Assembly: GCA_022841915.1 (NCBI GenBank)
Contig: JALHQN010000002.1
Location: 186,001-250,000, forward strand
Reading direction: 5' to 3'
DNA length: 64,000 nucleotides
Source: Burkholderiales bacterium
Lineage (GTDB): Bacteria; Pseudomonadota; Gammaproteobacteria; Burkholderiales; WYBJ01
The notes beneath the pieces are model-generated. The model made no database searches, was not told the origin of the DNA, and saw only the letters and a program-made list of their open reading frames with translations. A program made the position numbers and the translations under genes. Shown here in pieces: positions 19,018 through 33,301 of the stretch. The number at the start of each line of letters is the position of its first letter. The first letter of the stretch is position 1.

Positions 19018-20844
19018 TCACTCGACAGTCACCGACTTGGCCAGGTTGCGGGGTTTGTCGACATCCGTGCCTTTCTGAAGTGCCACGTGGTAAGCCAGCA
19101 GCTGCAGGGGAAGGACATGCAAAATGGGCGACAACAAGCCCGCATGGTCCGTCAGCTTGATCACATGCACGCCGTCTGACGCTTCGATGTTCGTGTCTTC
19201 ATCAGCGAAGACGTAGAGCTCCCCACCGCGCGCGCGCACCTCCTGCATGTTCGACTTCAGCTTCTCCAGCAAGGCATCGTTCGGCGCCACGGTCACCACC
19301 GGCATGTCGGCGTCGACAAGCGCCAACGGGCCATGCTTGAGTTCCCCAGCGGCATAGGCCTCGGCGTGAATGTACGAGATTTCCTTGAGCTTCAACGCGC
19401 CTTCCATTGCGATCGGGTAATGAATCCCTCGTCCTAGAAACAACGCATGATGCTTGGAAGCGAAGCGCTCGGCCCACTGAATCACTCGCTCCTCGACCTG
19501 CAGGACAACTTGCAGTGCAGCCGGTAGATGGCGCAATGCAGCCAGATGCCGCGCCTCTTCCTCGGCGGATAGTCGGTTCCGGCACCGCGCCAGCACGAGC
19601 GTCAGCAGAAACAACGAGGCGAGTTGCGTGGTGAAGGCCTTGGTCGAGGCCACCCCGATCTCAGGCCCGGCGCGCGTCAGATAGCGCAGTCTTGACTGAC
19701 GCATCAACGCAGACTCGGGCACATTGCAGATCGTCAGCGTGCGCTCGTAACCGAGGGCCGCGGCATGCGCGAGGGCAGCGAGCGTATCGGCTGTTTCGCC
19801 CGATTGAGAAATCGTCACGAACAGGCCCGTGGGGTCGGCAACACTTGTCCGGTATCGATACTCGCTGGCGATCTCGACATTGCAGGGCAAGCCGGTCACG
19901 CTCTCGATCCAGTATCTCGCCACCATCCCGGCGTGATAACTCGTGCCGCAGGCAACGATATTGACCGAGGTTAGCCCTTTGAACATCTCGGCTGCGTCGA
20001 CGCCGAACAGTTCGGGCTGCAGGGAGCGCGCACCGAAGACGTTCTCGAGCGTATTCGCGACCGCGCCGGGCTGCTCGAAGATCTCCTTCTGCATGTAATG
20101 GTTGTAGGGACCGAGCTCGATTGCCTGTGCGGACAGTTGGCTTACGTGGACGACTCGCTCGACCGGGTGGCCGCTTGCATCCTTGATCAAAATGCCCTGA
20201 GTCGACAAAGAGGCGCAATCTCCCTCTTCCAGATAGATCACCCGCTGAGTCACTTGCAATAGGGCCGACACATCGGAAGCCGCAAAATTCTCGCTCTCCC
20301 CCAGCCCTAGCAGCAGCGGCGCGCCCTTGCGAGCCACGATCAAGGTATCGGGCATCGTTGCGCTGACGACCGCGATGGCATAAGCGCCCTCGAGTTTGGC
20401 TACGGCCATTTGCGTGGCTTCGAACAAATTTTTTCCGGTCTTGAGCAGCGACTCGACGAGATGCGCGATGACTTCGGTGTCGGTATCCGACACAAACACG
20501 TACCCCTGAGCAGACAGCTCTTTGCGCATGGCGTCATGGTTCTCGATGATGCCGTTGTGCACGACAGCCAGATCCCCGCTGATGTGCGGATGCGCATTGC
20601 GCTCGCTGGGCGCACCATGCGTCGCCCAGCGGGTGTGTGCGATTCCGAGGGTGCCTTCAACAGCGGCGGACTGCGCACGATCGGCAAGATCCGCCACGCG
20701 CCCGGTCGAACGAAGGCGCTTGAGCCCGTCGTTGACCACAGCGAGGCCGGCAGAGTCGTAACCGCGATACTCGAGCTTGCGCAGGCCCTCGATTAGAACG
20801 GGCACGATGTTGCGGCTGGAGGCCGCGCCGACTATTCCACACAT
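19018..20844 (-). CDS. glmS: Glucosamine-6-phosphate synthase GlmS
   Basis: Makes glucosamine-6-phosphate from fructose-6-phosphate and glutamine, the first step to UDP-GlcNAc. The 608-residue protein begins MCGIVGA, so the catalytic Cys2 becomes N-terminal after Met removal. It carries the class II amidotransferase domain (to about 220) with [11 protein letters not shown], then two SIS sugar-isomerase domains (about 280-450 and 455-600) with [26 protein letters not shown] and [20 protein letters not shown]. It ends with the typical [21 protein letters not shown] lies eight bases upstream of the ATG. It is downstream of glmU on the same strand, separated by 136 bases that contain a hairpin. 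Confidence 0.98.
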   Translation of the reverse strand: MCGIVGAASSRNIVPVLIEGLRKLEYRGYDSAGLAVVNDGLKRLRSTGRVADLADRAQSAAVEGTLGIAHTRWATHGAPSERNAHPHISGDLAVVHNGIIENHDAMRKELSAQGYVFVSDTDTEVIAHLVESLLKTGKNLFEATQMAVAKLEGAYAIAVVSATMPDTLIVARKGAPLLLGLGESENFAASDVSALLQVTQRVIYLEEGDCASLSTQGILIKDASGHPVERVVHVSQLSAQAIELGPYNHYMQKEIFEQPGAVANTLENVFGARSLQPELFGVDAAEMFKGLTSVNIVACGTSYHAGMVARYWIESVTGLPCNVEIASEYRYRTSVADPTGLFVTISQSGETADTLAALAHAAALGYERTLTICNVPESALMRQSRLRYLTRAGPEIGVASTKAFTTQLASLFLLTLVLARCRNRLSAEEEARHLAALRHLPAALQVVLQVEERVIQWAERFASKHHALFLGRGIHYPIAMEGALKLKEISYIHAEAYAAGELKHGPLALVDADMPVVTVAPNDALLEKLKSNMQEVRARGGELYVFADEDTNIEASDGVHVIKLTDHAGLLSPILHVLPLQLLAYHVALQKGTDVDKPRNLAKSVTVE

Positions 20845-20957
20845 TTGTTGGCTCCTCGCCTATTCGTATTCGGCGATTGGCTGATGAGAATCACTGACCG
20901 CGCCGACCTGCCGCGCGATATCAGAACATGCGGCAAACCCAGGCAAGCTCCGTACCT

Positions 20958-20977
20958 GCTCGCCTAGGCAGGCGAGC
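20958..20977 (-). other. Hairpin between glmU and glmS
   Basis: GCTCGCC (20958-20964) and GGCGAGC (20971-20977) give a 7-bp stem with a 6-base loop just past the glmU stop. No U tract follows on the minus strand, so this may be an mRNA processing or stability element rather than a terminator. Confidence 0.4.
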
Positions 20978-20980
20978 GCA

Positions 20981-22351
20981 TTACGAACCCTTCTTGGATG
21001 GTCGCTTCCAATTGGGCCGGTGCAATTGATCCTTGCTGTTGAGCACCAGGCCTCCCGGGGGGACATCCTTCCAGACTGTCGTGCCCGCTCCCACGGTGGC
21101 CCCTCGTCCCACCGTGACAGGCGCCACCAACTGGACGTCGGAACCGATGTGGACGTCGTCCTCGATGATGGTTCGATGCTTGTAGGCCCCGTCGTAATTG
21201 CAGGTAATGGTTCCTGCGCCCACGTTCACGTTTCTGCCGACGACACTATCGCCAATGTAGGCGAGGTGATTCACTTTCGACCCATCGCCAAGTTCGCTGG
21301 CTTTGACTTCGACGAAGTTGCCGATGTGGACGTCTTCGCCCAGCCGTGCGCCGGGACGGATGCGCGAAAATGGGCCGATCCGGCACCGCTCTCCCAACTC
21401 GCCTTCGGCGAGATGACAGAAAGGCAGAATCTCGCACCCGTCGCCAATCGAGACGTTGCTCAACACACAATTGGGCCCGATGGTCACGTCGTTGCCCAGC
21501 CGGACATCCCCTTCGAATACGCAATTGACATCGATGCGCACGTCCGTTCCCGCCACCAGGCTGCCCCGGATATCGATGCGATTCGGGTCGGCGAGGGTGA
21601 CGCCCTGTTCCATCAAGGTATCCGCCTGACGCCGCTGATAGATGCGCTCGAGATGCGCGAGTTGGCTCTTGCTGTTCACACCGAGGGTTTCCCATTCGAC
21701 CGGCGCACACACGCCCGTCACCGGGACGCGATCGGCAATCGCGAGCCGTACGACATCGGTCAAATAGTATTCGCCCTGCGCATTGTCGTTTTTCAACGCC
21801 GCGAGCCACGTGGCGACCCTGTTGCCTGGGAGCAGCATGATGCCGGTGTTCACCTCGCGGATCGCACGCTGTTCGGGCGAGGCATCTTTTTCCTCGACGA
21901 TGCCGGTGATGCGATGCTCGCTATCGCGCAGGATGCGCCCATACCCGGTGGGATCGTCGAGAACGACGCTCAGTACCCCGACGCCGTCGCCGGTGGCCTT
22001 CAGGAGCTCGGAAAGCGTCTCGCTTCTGACCAAGGGGACGTCTCCGTAGAGAATCAAGGTGGCGGCCTGGTCATCCAGATGCGGAACCGCCTGCTGAACC
22101 GCATGCCCCGTCCCCAGTTGAGGCTCTTGCCGGGCGAAGGACAAGTCCGGAGCTCGGAAGGCCTCGGGGACAGCCTCGCCGCCGTGGCCATAGATCACGC
22201 ATATGCGTGCTGGCTGCAGCGCGCGCGCCGCGTCGATCACATGACCTAGCAGGGGCTTTCCTGCGAGCAGGTGCAGAACTTTTGGCTGGCGGGAGCGCAT
22301 GCGCTTGCCCATGCCTGCGGCAAGCACGACAACGTTGAGCGCTTTAGTCAT
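20981..22351 (-). CDS. glmU: Bifunctional GlmU (GlcN-1-P acetyltransferase / UDP-GlcNAc pyrophosphorylase)
   Basis: Catalyses the last two steps to UDP-N-acetylglucosamine for peptidoglycan and LPS. The 456-residue protein has the N-terminal nucleotidyltransferase domain with [19 protein letters not shown] (about 8-26), the uridine-binding [13 protein letters not shown] and YGDVPLV, then a left-handed beta-helix of hexapeptide repeats (about 255-440; SVIGRN-like repeats such as [20 protein letters not shown]) with the acetyltransferase site. It starts with ATG at the 3' side of glpD and precedes glmS, an order widely kept in proteobacteria. All three genes share the strand of the atp operon. 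Confidence 0.98.
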   Translation of the reverse strand: MTKALNVVVLAAGMGKRMRSRQPKVLHLLAGKPLLGHVIDAARALQPARICVIYGHGGEAVPEAFRAPDLSFARQEPQLGTGHAVQQAVPHLDDQAATLILYGDVPLVRSETLSELLKATGDGVGVLSVVLDDPTGYGRILRDSEHRITGIVEEKDASPEQRAIREVNTGIMLLPGNRVATWLAALKNDNAQGEYYLTDVVRLAIADRVPVTGVCAPVEWETLGVNSKSQLAHLERIYQRRQADTLMEQGVTLADPNRIDIRGSLVAGTDVRIDVNCVFEGDVRLGNDVTIGPNCVLSNVSIGDGCEILPFCHLAEGELGERCRIGPFSRIRPGARLGEDVHIGNFVEVKASELGDGSKVNHLAYIGDSVVGRNVNVGAGTITCNYDGAYKHRTIIEDDVHIGSDVQLVAPVTVGRGATVGAGTTVWKDVPPGGLVLNSKDQLHRPNWKRPSKKGS

Positions 22352-22398
22352 GGCCGTGCACTCGTGTAGGGTGGAGATGGCTAGGGTACATGCCTGCT

Positions 22399-23913
22399 TC
22401 AGACCTTGCGTAGAGAGGATGTTGCTCGCTCCGCGATGTAGCGGGCTAGTGCATCATGATCATTATCGTCCAAGACCAAACCTGCTTTAGTCCGCCGCCA
22501 AAGGATGTCATCCGCGGTTCGAGCCCATTCGTGATCGATGAGGTAGTCGACCTCGCACGCATACAACGCGTCGCCGAAGCAGCGACCGAGCTCGGCGGGC
22601 GTACGCCGCTCGCCGAGAATTGCTTCCGTATTCGACCCATGGCGAGCGACGAGCGCCTGAAGATAGTCGAGCGGAAGACCAGGATAACGCGCGGCAAGCA
22701 GCGCGGCGTAGGCAGAAGTTCCGCCGCTGAAATCGCCCCCGGGCAAGGGCGCCGTGCTGGTCCAGGCCGGTGCGAGACCGGGGAACCAAGCTTGCATCTT
22801 CTCCAGCGCGTGCTCGGCAAGACGTCGATAGGTCGTAATCTTGCCGCCATAGATGGACAGCAGCGGGGCGCCGCTTTCCACGTCCACCAGCAACTTGTAA
22901 TCCCGAGTGACTTCGGAGGGATTGGCGGATCCATCGTCATAGAGCGGCCGCACCCCACTGAAGCTCCAAAGCACATCCGCTGAAGAGATCCTTCGAGTGA
23001 AGTAGCGGTTAACCGCGCGGCAAAGGTAGCTCAGCTCGTCGGCAGAGATCACCGCATCTTCCGGACGGCCGTGATGAGGGATGTCGGTCGTTCCGATCAA
23101 CGAGTATGCGTCGCGATAGGGAATTACCAGGACCACCCGCCCGTCGTCGTTCTGCAAAATGAAGGCGTGGTCGCCCGTGTAGAGCGCGCGAGTCACGATG
23201 TGACTGCCCTTCACCATGCGGATGCTGTGGGCCGGTTGCTGTCCGAGGCCCTCGGTGAGGAAGCTGCGGACCCACGGACCAGCGGCATTCACCAGCGCCC
23301 GAGCCTGGTAGGTTTTGCGCCTGCCCTCGCTATCCAGTGTCGTCACTCGCCAGTGCTTTGCCTCGACGCGAGCACTCGTCACCCGCGTCCCGACCAGAAT
23401 GTCGGCGCCATGCTGCGCAGCCGACATGCAATTGGATATGACCAAGCGCGCGTCGTCCACCCAGCAATCGGAGTAGGAAAACCCATCCACGATGGCCGGG
23501 TCGAGACCCACCCCATACGGCGACGTCGCGAAGCGCACAAAGCGCGCGCCGGACAAGACGCTGCGCCGCGCGAGGCGGTCATAGAGCCAGAGACCGAGAC
23601 GCAACATCCAGCGGGGCCGCATGCCTACGACCCGCGGCAGCACGAAGGTCAGCGGGGCAACCAGATGCGGCGCGATACGCAGCAAGGCTTCACGCTCCGC
23701 CAGCGCCTCGGCGACGAGCCGAAACTCGTATTGCTCGAGATAGCGCAGTCCGCCATGGATCAGTTTGCTGCTCGCCGAGCTGGTCGCACTTGCGAGGTCT
23801 GCTTGCTCGAAGAGGACGACCTTGAGCCCTCGACCCGCAGCATCACGGGCGATGCCGGCGCCATTGATGCCACCACCAATGATGGCCAGGTCATAAGGGA
23901 CTGCTTCGGTCAC
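22399..23913 (-). CDS. glpD: Glycerol-3-phosphate dehydrogenase (aerobic, FAD)
   Basis: Membrane-associated flavoenzyme oxidising sn-glycerol-3-phosphate to dihydroxyacetone phosphate with electrons to quinone. The 504-residue length is that of GlpD. The FAD-binding motif is near residue 11 ([20 protein letters not shown]), followed by the family signature [20 protein letters not shown], the [10 protein letters not shown] segment and a C-terminal [12 protein letters not shown]. The start is GTG with GGGAG twelve bases upstream. No glpK, glpF or glpR is beside it. It stands between atpC and glmU, genes that are usually adjacent, and follows the atp terminator, so it probably has its own promoter in the short gap. 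Confidence 0.96.
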   Translation of the reverse strand: MTEAVPYDLAIIGGGINGAGIARDAAGRGLKVVLFEQADLASATSSASSKLIHGGLRYLEQYEFRLVAEALAEREALLRIAPHLVAPLTFVLPRVVGMRPRWMLRLGLWLYDRLARRSVLSGARFVRFATSPYGVGLDPAIVDGFSYSDCWVDDARLVISNCMSAAQHGADILVGTRVTSARVEAKHWRVTTLDSEGRRKTYQARALVNAAGPWVRSFLTEGLGQQPAHSIRMVKGSHIVTRALYTGDHAFILQNDDGRVVLVIPYRDAYSLIGTTDIPHHGRPEDAVISADELSYLCRAVNRYFTRRISSADVLWSFSGVRPLYDDGSANPSEVTRDYKLLVDVESGAPLLSIYGGKITTYRRLAEHALEKMQAWFPGLAPAWTSTAPLPGGDFSGGTSAYAALLAARYPGLPLDYLQALVARHGSNTEAILGERRTPAELGRCFGDALYACEVDYLIDHEWARTADDILWRRTKAGLVLDDNDHDALARYIAERATSSLRKV

Positions 23914-23972
23914 GGTGCGTGCTTTCTCCCGGATGAAACGCCGACGAGCAGTTTCGCACTATCCGTGCCAAC

Positions 23973-23994
23973 AAAAAAGGCAGCCGAGGCTGCC
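23973..23994 (-). terminator. Intrinsic terminator of the atp operon
   Basis: Read on the minus strand, GGCAGC (from 23994-23989), a CUCG tetraloop and GCUGCC (from 23984-23979) are followed directly by six U residues (complement of 23973-23978) and a further U-rich run. It lies 22 bases after the atpC stop and is a textbook rho-independent terminator. Confidence 0.88.
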
Positions 23995-24015
23995 CTTGTT
24001 GTTTGACGCGAACAA

Positions 24016-24438
24016 TCAGCGCTTCTGGCGCAATTTTCGGATCGCCGCCAGCTGTGCGGCCACCATGGCAAGCTCGCTCTCGACGGTGGCGATTTCCTGG
24101 GCGCTTCGTGCTTGCGTGCGCGCCTCCTCTGCCTTCTTCTGGGCCTCGAGTGCCTTGGCTTCGTCGAGGTCATGACCACGTATAGCCGTATCCGCGAGCA
24201 CGGTGACCATGTTCGGCTGGACCTCGAGGATGCCGCCGGCGACGAAGATCAGCTCTTCGTCAGCCTGGCCCGGAACACGAATGCGGACCGCCCCCGGCTT
24301 GATGCGCGTAATCAGCGGGGCATGACGGGGGTGCACGCCCAACTCGCCAGCCTCCCCGGGAAGCACGACGAATTCCGCCGTGCCCGAGAAAATCTGCTGC
24401 TCCGCGCTGACCACGTCGACCTGGATGGTATTTGCCAT
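24016..24438 (-). CDS. atpC: ATP synthase epsilon subunit
   Basis: Central-stalk subunit of F1 that couples rotation and can inhibit ATP hydrolysis. The 140-residue protein has the N-terminal beta-sandwich ([38 protein letters not shown]) and a C-terminal two-helix domain (about 90-140, [20 protein letters not shown]). It is the last gene of the atpIBEFHAGDC operon, 28 bases after atpD, and is followed by the intrinsic terminator. Confidence 0.97.
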   Translation of the reverse strand: MANTIQVDVVSAEQQIFSGTAEFVVLPGEAGELGVHPRHAPLITRIKPGAVRIRVPGQADEELIFVAGGILEVQPNMVTVLADTAIRGHDLDEAKALEAQKKAEEARTQARSAQEIATVESELAMVAAQLAAIRKLRQKR

Positions 24439-24466
24439 TGTCTACCTCATGCGCCCGCAGTTCGCC

Positions 24467-25903
<1,437 letters not shown>

Positions 25904-25930
25904 CTATCGAAAAGGATTCTCTGGCGGTCG

Positions 25931-26794
25931 TTATACGGCCGCTGCTCCGCCCACGATCTCGGCGATCTCCTTGGTGATCGCCGCCTGCCTGTTCTTGTTG
26001 TAGATCAGCGTCAGTTCGTCGATGAGGGTCGCAGCGTTGTCGGAAGCCGACTTCATGGCGACCATTCGCGCGGACTGCTCGGAGGCCATGTTTTCTGCGA
26101 CCGTCTGGTAAATGATGGCTTCGACGTAACGGGTCATGACCTCGTCGAGGACCGATTTGGCGTCGGGCTCGTAGAGGTAGTCCCAGGTACTCTCCGGCGC
26201 ACCTAACCGATCACCGGACAGGGGCAGGAGCTGCTCCATCACAGGCTCTTGCTTCATGGTGTTGATGAAGCGCGTGTAGAACAGCAGCACCTGATCGAAT
26301 CGATCCTTGCAGTAGCCGTCGAGCATCGTCTTGACCGCGCCGATCAGCGCCTCGATCTGAGGGCGATCTCCAAGGCCGGTCGCCTGAGAGACAACGTTGG
26401 CGCCGAGTCGCTGCATGAAGCCCAGACCCTTGTTGCCGATGCAACAGACGTCGATTTCCTCGCCAGCCGCCTGGCACTCCTTGTACTTGGTGAGGGCCAA
26501 ACGCAACACGTTGGTGTTCAAGGCGCCACACAAACCCTTGTCGGTGGTGACGACGATGATCCCCACGCGCTTCACGCTATCGCGGTGGACGAGAAAAGGA
26601 TGCTGATATTCCGGATTGGCGTGGCTGATGTGTGCCGCGACGTTACGGATCTTTTCGGCGTAAGGACGGGCGGTGCGCATGCGCTCCTGCGCCCGTCGCA
26701 TCTTGGATGCAGCCACCATCTCCATCGCCTTGGTGATCTTCCGCGTGTTCTGCACACTGCGGATCTTCACCCGGATTTCTTTGGTTCCCGGCAT
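25931..26794 (-). CDS. atpG: ATP synthase gamma subunit
   Basis: Rotor shaft of F1. The 287-residue protein shows the conserved N-terminal helix [20 protein letters not shown] followed by [16 protein letters not shown], the [16 protein letters not shown] segment, and the C-terminal helix with [18 protein letters not shown] and [19 protein letters not shown]. Length is normal. It is co-transcribed with atpA upstream (57-base gap) and atpD downstream. Confidence 0.98.
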   Translation of the reverse strand: MPGTKEIRVKIRSVQNTRKITKAMEMVAASKMRRAQERMRTARPYAEKIRNVAAHISHANPEYQHPFLVHRDSVKRVGIIVVTTDKGLCGALNTNVLRLALTKYKECQAAGEEIDVCCIGNKGLGFMQRLGANVVSQATGLGDRPQIEALIGAVKTMLDGYCKDRFDQVLLFYTRFINTMKQEPVMEQLLPLSGDRLGAPESTWDYLYEPDAKSVLDEVMTRYVEAIIYQTVAENMASEQSARMVAMKSASDNAATLIDELTLIYNKNRQAAITKEIAEIVGGAAAV

Positions 26795-26851
26795 CGCGTC
26801 ACCTTCCGCCCACGCGAGTGGGCGAGCAAGCGGCCATCGAGCTTACGGCGC

Positions 26852-28399
<1,548 letters not shown>

Positions 28400-28407
28400 G
28401 GCTACTC

Positions 28408-28944
28408 CTAATGTTTGAGCGCGGCTTCGAGCGCGGTCAACTGAGCCCGCGCCGAACCATCAATGACTTTATCGCCGATCACTATGCGCACCCCGGCGAT
28501 CAATTCCGGGTCGATGCTCACCTGGGCGTTGACGCGCTTTCCGGTTCGAGCCTCGATCTGACCGACCAATTCCGCCAGCTGGGCGTCGCTCAGGGCGAAA
28601 GCGGAAGCAATCTGCGCCTCGACGACTCCCTCGCGGTCGTTTTTCAGGGAGCGGTACTGCTTTGCGATCTCGGGAAGAAGCTCGAGGCGATGATTCTCGG
28701 CGAGGACGCGGACCAGATTCTCCCCTTCGCCCGTCAACTGTCCGGAAAGCACGTGGATGAACAAACCAGCCACCTTAGCGGATGAAACGTTCGGATCGTC
28801 GATCGCCGTTGCGATCGAGGGATCCGCCGCAACCGTCGCAAGATTGGACAAGGTTTCGGACCATTCACCGAGTTTTCCGCTCGCATCGGCGATACGGAAA
28901 ACCGCTTCGGCGTAGGGTCGGGCAAGGGTGCTTATCTCAGCCAT
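28408..28944 (-). CDS. atpH: ATP synthase delta subunit
   Basis: Peripheral-stalk subunit that links F1 alpha to the b dimer. The 178-residue protein begins with the family N-terminus ([20 protein letters not shown]) and ends with the conserved strand [21 protein letters not shown] followed by [10 protein letters not shown]. It lies between atpF (6 bases) and atpA (8 bases). Confidence 0.96.
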   Translation of the reverse strand: MAEISTLARPYAEAVFRIADASGKLGEWSETLSNLATVAADPSIATAIDDPNVSSAKVAGLFIHVLSGQLTGEGENLVRVLAENHRLELLPEIAKQYRSLKNDREGVVEAQIASAFALSDAQLAELVGQIEARTGKRVNAQVSIDPELIAGVRIVIGDKVIDGSARAQLTALEAALKH

Positions 28945-28950
28945 TTTGGT

Positions 28951-29421
28951 CTAGATCTGCTGCCTGATTGCTGAGAGCAGATCGCCGTGGGCCTTGGCAT
29001 CCACCTCGCGGCGCAGGATTTTTTCCGCGCCGGCGACTGCCAGCGCGGCAACATGCTCGCGCAACTGCTCGCGCGCTCGCGCGTACTCCTGGTCGATTTC
29101 GGCCTTGGCAGCGATCTTCTCCCGGGCGCCCTCGTCCCTGGCCTGATTCTTCGCCTGCTCGATCATCTCGGTGGCCCGCTTGTCCGCCTGGGCCAGAATC
29201 TCGGCGGCCCGTGCGCGCGCTTCCTTGAGAGCCTCTTCAGCCTGGCGTGAGGAGAGCTCGAGCGCCTGACGGCCTTTCTCCGCTGCGGCGAGCCCGTCAG
29301 CGATACGCTTGTTGCGGTCGTCGATTGCGTCGGTCAGCATTGGCCAGACGAAGCTGACCGTGAACCAGATCAGCGCGGCGAACGAGAGCGCCTGCACCAG
29401 CAGGGTCGCGTTGATATTCAT
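28951..29421 (-). CDS. atpF: ATP synthase b subunit
   Basis: Peripheral stalk of F0F1. The 156-residue protein has one N-terminal membrane helix (about 5-27, [20 protein letters not shown]) followed by a long charged coiled coil (about 30-150) rich in Ala, Glu, Lys and Arg. Length and order between atpE and atpH fit the usual F-type operon. Confidence 0.97.
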   Translation of the reverse strand: MNINATLLVQALSFAALIWFTVSFVWPMLTDAIDDRNKRIADGLAAAEKGRQALELSSRQAEEALKEARARAAEILAQADKRATEMIEQAKNQARDEGAREKIAAKAEIDQEYARAREQLREHVAALAVAGAEKILRREVDAKAHGDLLSAIRQQI

Positions 29422-29449
29422 GGCAACGACCTCTAGCTAATTGTGGCGA

Positions 29450-30962
<1,513 letters not shown>

Positions 30963-30990
30963 CGAGAACGCCTACCGGGGAAAACGCTGG

Positions 30991-31019
30991 ATTCTACGAC
31001 GGATAATCGGATGCGCCAA
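30991..31019 (-). promoter_or_regulatory. Candidate atp operon promoter
   Basis: On the minus strand TTGGCG (31019-31014), a 17-base spacer and TAGAAT (30996-30991) form a good sigma70-like pair in the 64-base parB-atpI gap. The predicted transcript start is about 22 bases before the atpI ATG. Confidence 0.65.
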
Positions 31020-31026
31020 GACCTAG

Positions 31027-31887
31027 TCATGGCCTCGTTGACAGACGGGCAACCAAGTCGTCGAAATGATCATGGCTCGCATAACGAACCACAATCTTGC
31101 CGGTACCCCTTGTCCCGGGCTTGATCTCGACGCGAGTGCCGATGCGCTCGGAAAGTTCTTCTTCCAGGCGTGCGACATCGCGGTCTACTTTGCGTTTCGG
31201 TGGTGTCGTCGCATCTCTCAAAAGATTAGCGACGAGCTGTTCGGTCTCACGCACCGAGAGCCCTTTGGTCACGACTGTTCTGGCGGCTTCCGTCTGACGC
31301 GATGGGGAGAGCGCGAGCAGTGCACGAGCATGCCCCATGTCGATGTCTCCGCGGTCGAGCAGATCGCGGACCGACGGCGTGAGGCTCAACAGGCGCAACA
31401 GATTGCTGACGGCACTGCGAGAGCGACCGACGGCCTCCGCGGCCGCCTCGTGAGTCATGCGGAATTCGTCGATCAGTCGCTGGATACCCGCAGCCTCTTC
31501 GAGCGGATTGAGATCCTCTCGCTGGATATTCTCGATCAGCGCCATCGCGAGTGCCGCATTGTCGCCCACTTCTCGGACCACGACGGGAACGGCGGTCATA
31601 CCCGCGATACGGGCCGCGCGCCAACGCCTTTCGCCCGCGATGATCTCGTAGTTGCCCGGCGACACCGAACGCACAAGAATGGGCTGCATCAATCCTTGGG
31701 CCTTGATGGAGCTGGCCAGGTCCTCCAGAGCAGATTGATCCATCCGTGTCCGCGGTTGATAGCGCCCTGGCGACAGTGCATCGATATCGACAGTCGCCAG
31801 TGTGTCGCCGGCGCCGCTTTGCTTAACGGGCTTTTCGGCCCCCAGCAACGCATCCAGACCGCGTCCGAGTCCACGCAGCTTTGCCAT
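31027..31887 (-). CDS. parB: Chromosome-partitioning protein ParB
   Basis: CTP-dependent DNA clamp that loads at parS and spreads to organise the origin region. The 286-residue protein begins LRGLGRGLDALLG (the ParA-stimulating N-terminus) and has the CTP-binding GERRWRAA (about 86-93), the ENIQREDLNPLEEA motif, the helix-turn-helix around THEAAAEAVGRSRSAVSNLLRL, and a C-terminal dimerisation domain. Its ATG shares one base with the parA stop (TAATG). An exact parS site lies about 3.3 kb upstream in the same transcription unit. Confidence 0.98.
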   Translation of the reverse strand: MAKLRGLGRGLDALLGAEKPVKQSGAGDTLATVDIDALSPGRYQPRTRMDQSALEDLASSIKAQGLMQPILVRSVSPGNYEIIAGERRWRAARIAGMTAVPVVVREVGDNAALAMALIENIQREDLNPLEEAAGIQRLIDEFRMTHEAAAEAVGRSRSAVSNLLRLLSLTPSVRDLLDRGDIDMGHARALLALSPSRQTEAARTVVTKGLSVRETEQLVANLLRDATTPPKRKVDRDVARLEEELSERIGTRVEIKPGTRGTGKIVVRYASHDHFDDLVARLSTRP

Positions 31888-32675
31888 TAGGGTGTGGTCT
31901 CCAAGGTCGTCTCGCTGCGGGAGATCATCTCGCCGGCCAACGCCAGGTAGGCGAGGGCCCCTTTGGACCGGCGGTCCAAACCAAGCACGGGAACGCCATA
32001 GCTCGGTGCCTCTGCGAGGCGGATGTTTCTCGGCACGATGGTTCGGTAGACCTTGTCTCCGAAATGACTCATCAAATCGCGCGACACCTGTTGCGCCAAT
32101 GTATTGCGTGGATCGTACATCGTGCGCAAGAGCCCTTCGATCTCCAGTTCTGGATTCAAATGTTCGCGCACCCGCTTCAGCGTTTCCACCAAGTCGCTCA
32201 GACCCTCGAGCGCATAATATTCACATTGCATAGGTATAAGAACCGCGTTGGCCGCGACCAGTGCGTTCACGGTCAGCAGATTCAGCGCAGGAGGACAGTC
32301 GAAGAAGACGTAGTCGTACTTTTCGAGGACCGGGTTCAGAGCAGTCTTCAGCCGGTCTTCGCGGTGATCCATATCGACGAGTTCCACCTCGGCACCTGCC
32401 AGTTCTCGGTTGGAGGGAATCAGGTCGTAACCCCCGACAGAGGATGAGACAGTAGCCTGCAGAACATCGCACTGGCCGAGTAAAACGTCATAAACCGTTG
32501 GTTTCGTGTTGCGCTTGTCGATGCCGCTGGCCATGGTTGCATTACCCTGCGGATCAAGATCGACCAGCAAGACGCGACGCTTCGCGGCGGCCAGGCTCGC
32601 TGCGAGATTGACCGTTGTGGTCGTCTTGCCGACGCCGCCTTTCTGATTCACGACGGCCAGAACGCGCGCACTCAT
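31887..32675 (-). CDS. parA: Chromosome-partitioning ATPase ParA
   Basis: Deviant Walker-type ATPase that moves ParB-parS complexes (Soj family). The 262-residue protein has KGGVGKTTTTVNLAASLA at about 12-29, the Walker A' VLLVDLDPQGNAT and Walker B YVFFDCPPALNLLT. There is no N-terminal DNA-binding extension, so it is the chromosomal rather than plasmid type Ia form. It overlaps rsmG by four bases upstream and parB by one base downstream. Confidence 0.98.
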   Translation of the reverse strand: MSARVLAVVNQKGGVGKTTTTVNLAASLAAAKRRVLLVDLDPQGNATMASGIDKRNTKPTVYDVLLGQCDVLQATVSSSVGGYDLIPSNRELAGAEVELVDMDHREDRLKTALNPVLEKYDYVFFDCPPALNLLTVNALVAANAVLIPMQCEYYALEGLSDLVETLKRVREHLNPELEIEGLLRTMYDPRNTLAQQVSRDLMSHFGDKVYRTIVPRNIRLAEAPSYGVPVLGLDRRSKGALAYLALAGEMISRSETTLETTP

Positions 32676-33301
32676 TTTGATGCCTTTGTCATTATGACGA
32701 GGTGGCGTTGCGCGCCCAGACCGGGCACATCGGTTTTGACGACCTCCTGCACGCTCACCTCGGGCGGCAGATGGGAGAGTTCGTCGTGCGGGTAGGTGCC
32801 TTTCATCGCGAGCATGAGTCCGTCAGGTGCGAGGCATGAGACCGCGACGCGAGCAAAGAGCGGCGTTTCCGCGAATGCGCGCGAGACGACCGTGTCGAAA
32901 GGTCGCGCTGGCCGATGGTTCTCTATGCGCGCGCAGGCGACTTCAGCATTGTGCAGGCCCAATTCGATCACGACTTGGCGCAAAAACGCGCAGCGCTTTT
33001 GGCTTGCGTCCAGCATCGTGACGCGCCAATGCGGGCGCGCAATGGCGACCGGGATACCCGGCAAGCCTGCTCCGCTACCGATATCCAGGATACGGTCAGG
33101 GCGAATATGCGGCACGATCGCCAGACTGTCGAGGATATGGTCCGTCGCCATGCGCTCCGGATCCTGAATTGCGGTGAGATTGTAGACCTTGTTCCATTTA
33201 ACAATCAGGTCGATGTACTGAACGAGTGCGGCGACCGCCTCTGCGGATGCGGCCACCCCAAGTTGGGGCAAGCCGCGCGCGATGATCTCACGATTCATCA
33301 A
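32672..33301 (-). CDS. rsmG: 16S rRNA (guanine527-N7)-methyltransferase RsmG
   Basis: SAM-dependent methyltransferase modifying G527 of 16S rRNA. The 209-residue protein has the SAM motif [20 protein letters not shown] (about 70-90), the preceding [20 protein letters not shown] and the VVSRAFA segment, all typical of the GidB family. It overlaps mnmG upstream and parA downstream by four bases each, so these three genes are probably translationally coupled. Confidence 0.97.
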   Translation of the reverse strand: MMNREIIARGLPQLGVAASAEAVAALVQYIDLIVKWNKVYNLTAIQDPERMATDHILDSLAIVPHIRPDRILDIGSGAGLPGIPVAIARPHWRVTMLDASQKRCAFLRQVVIELGLHNAEVACARIENHRPARPFDTVVSRAFAETPLFARVAVSCLAPDGLMLAMKGTYPHDELSHLPPEVSVQEVVKTDVPGLGAQRHLVIMTKASK

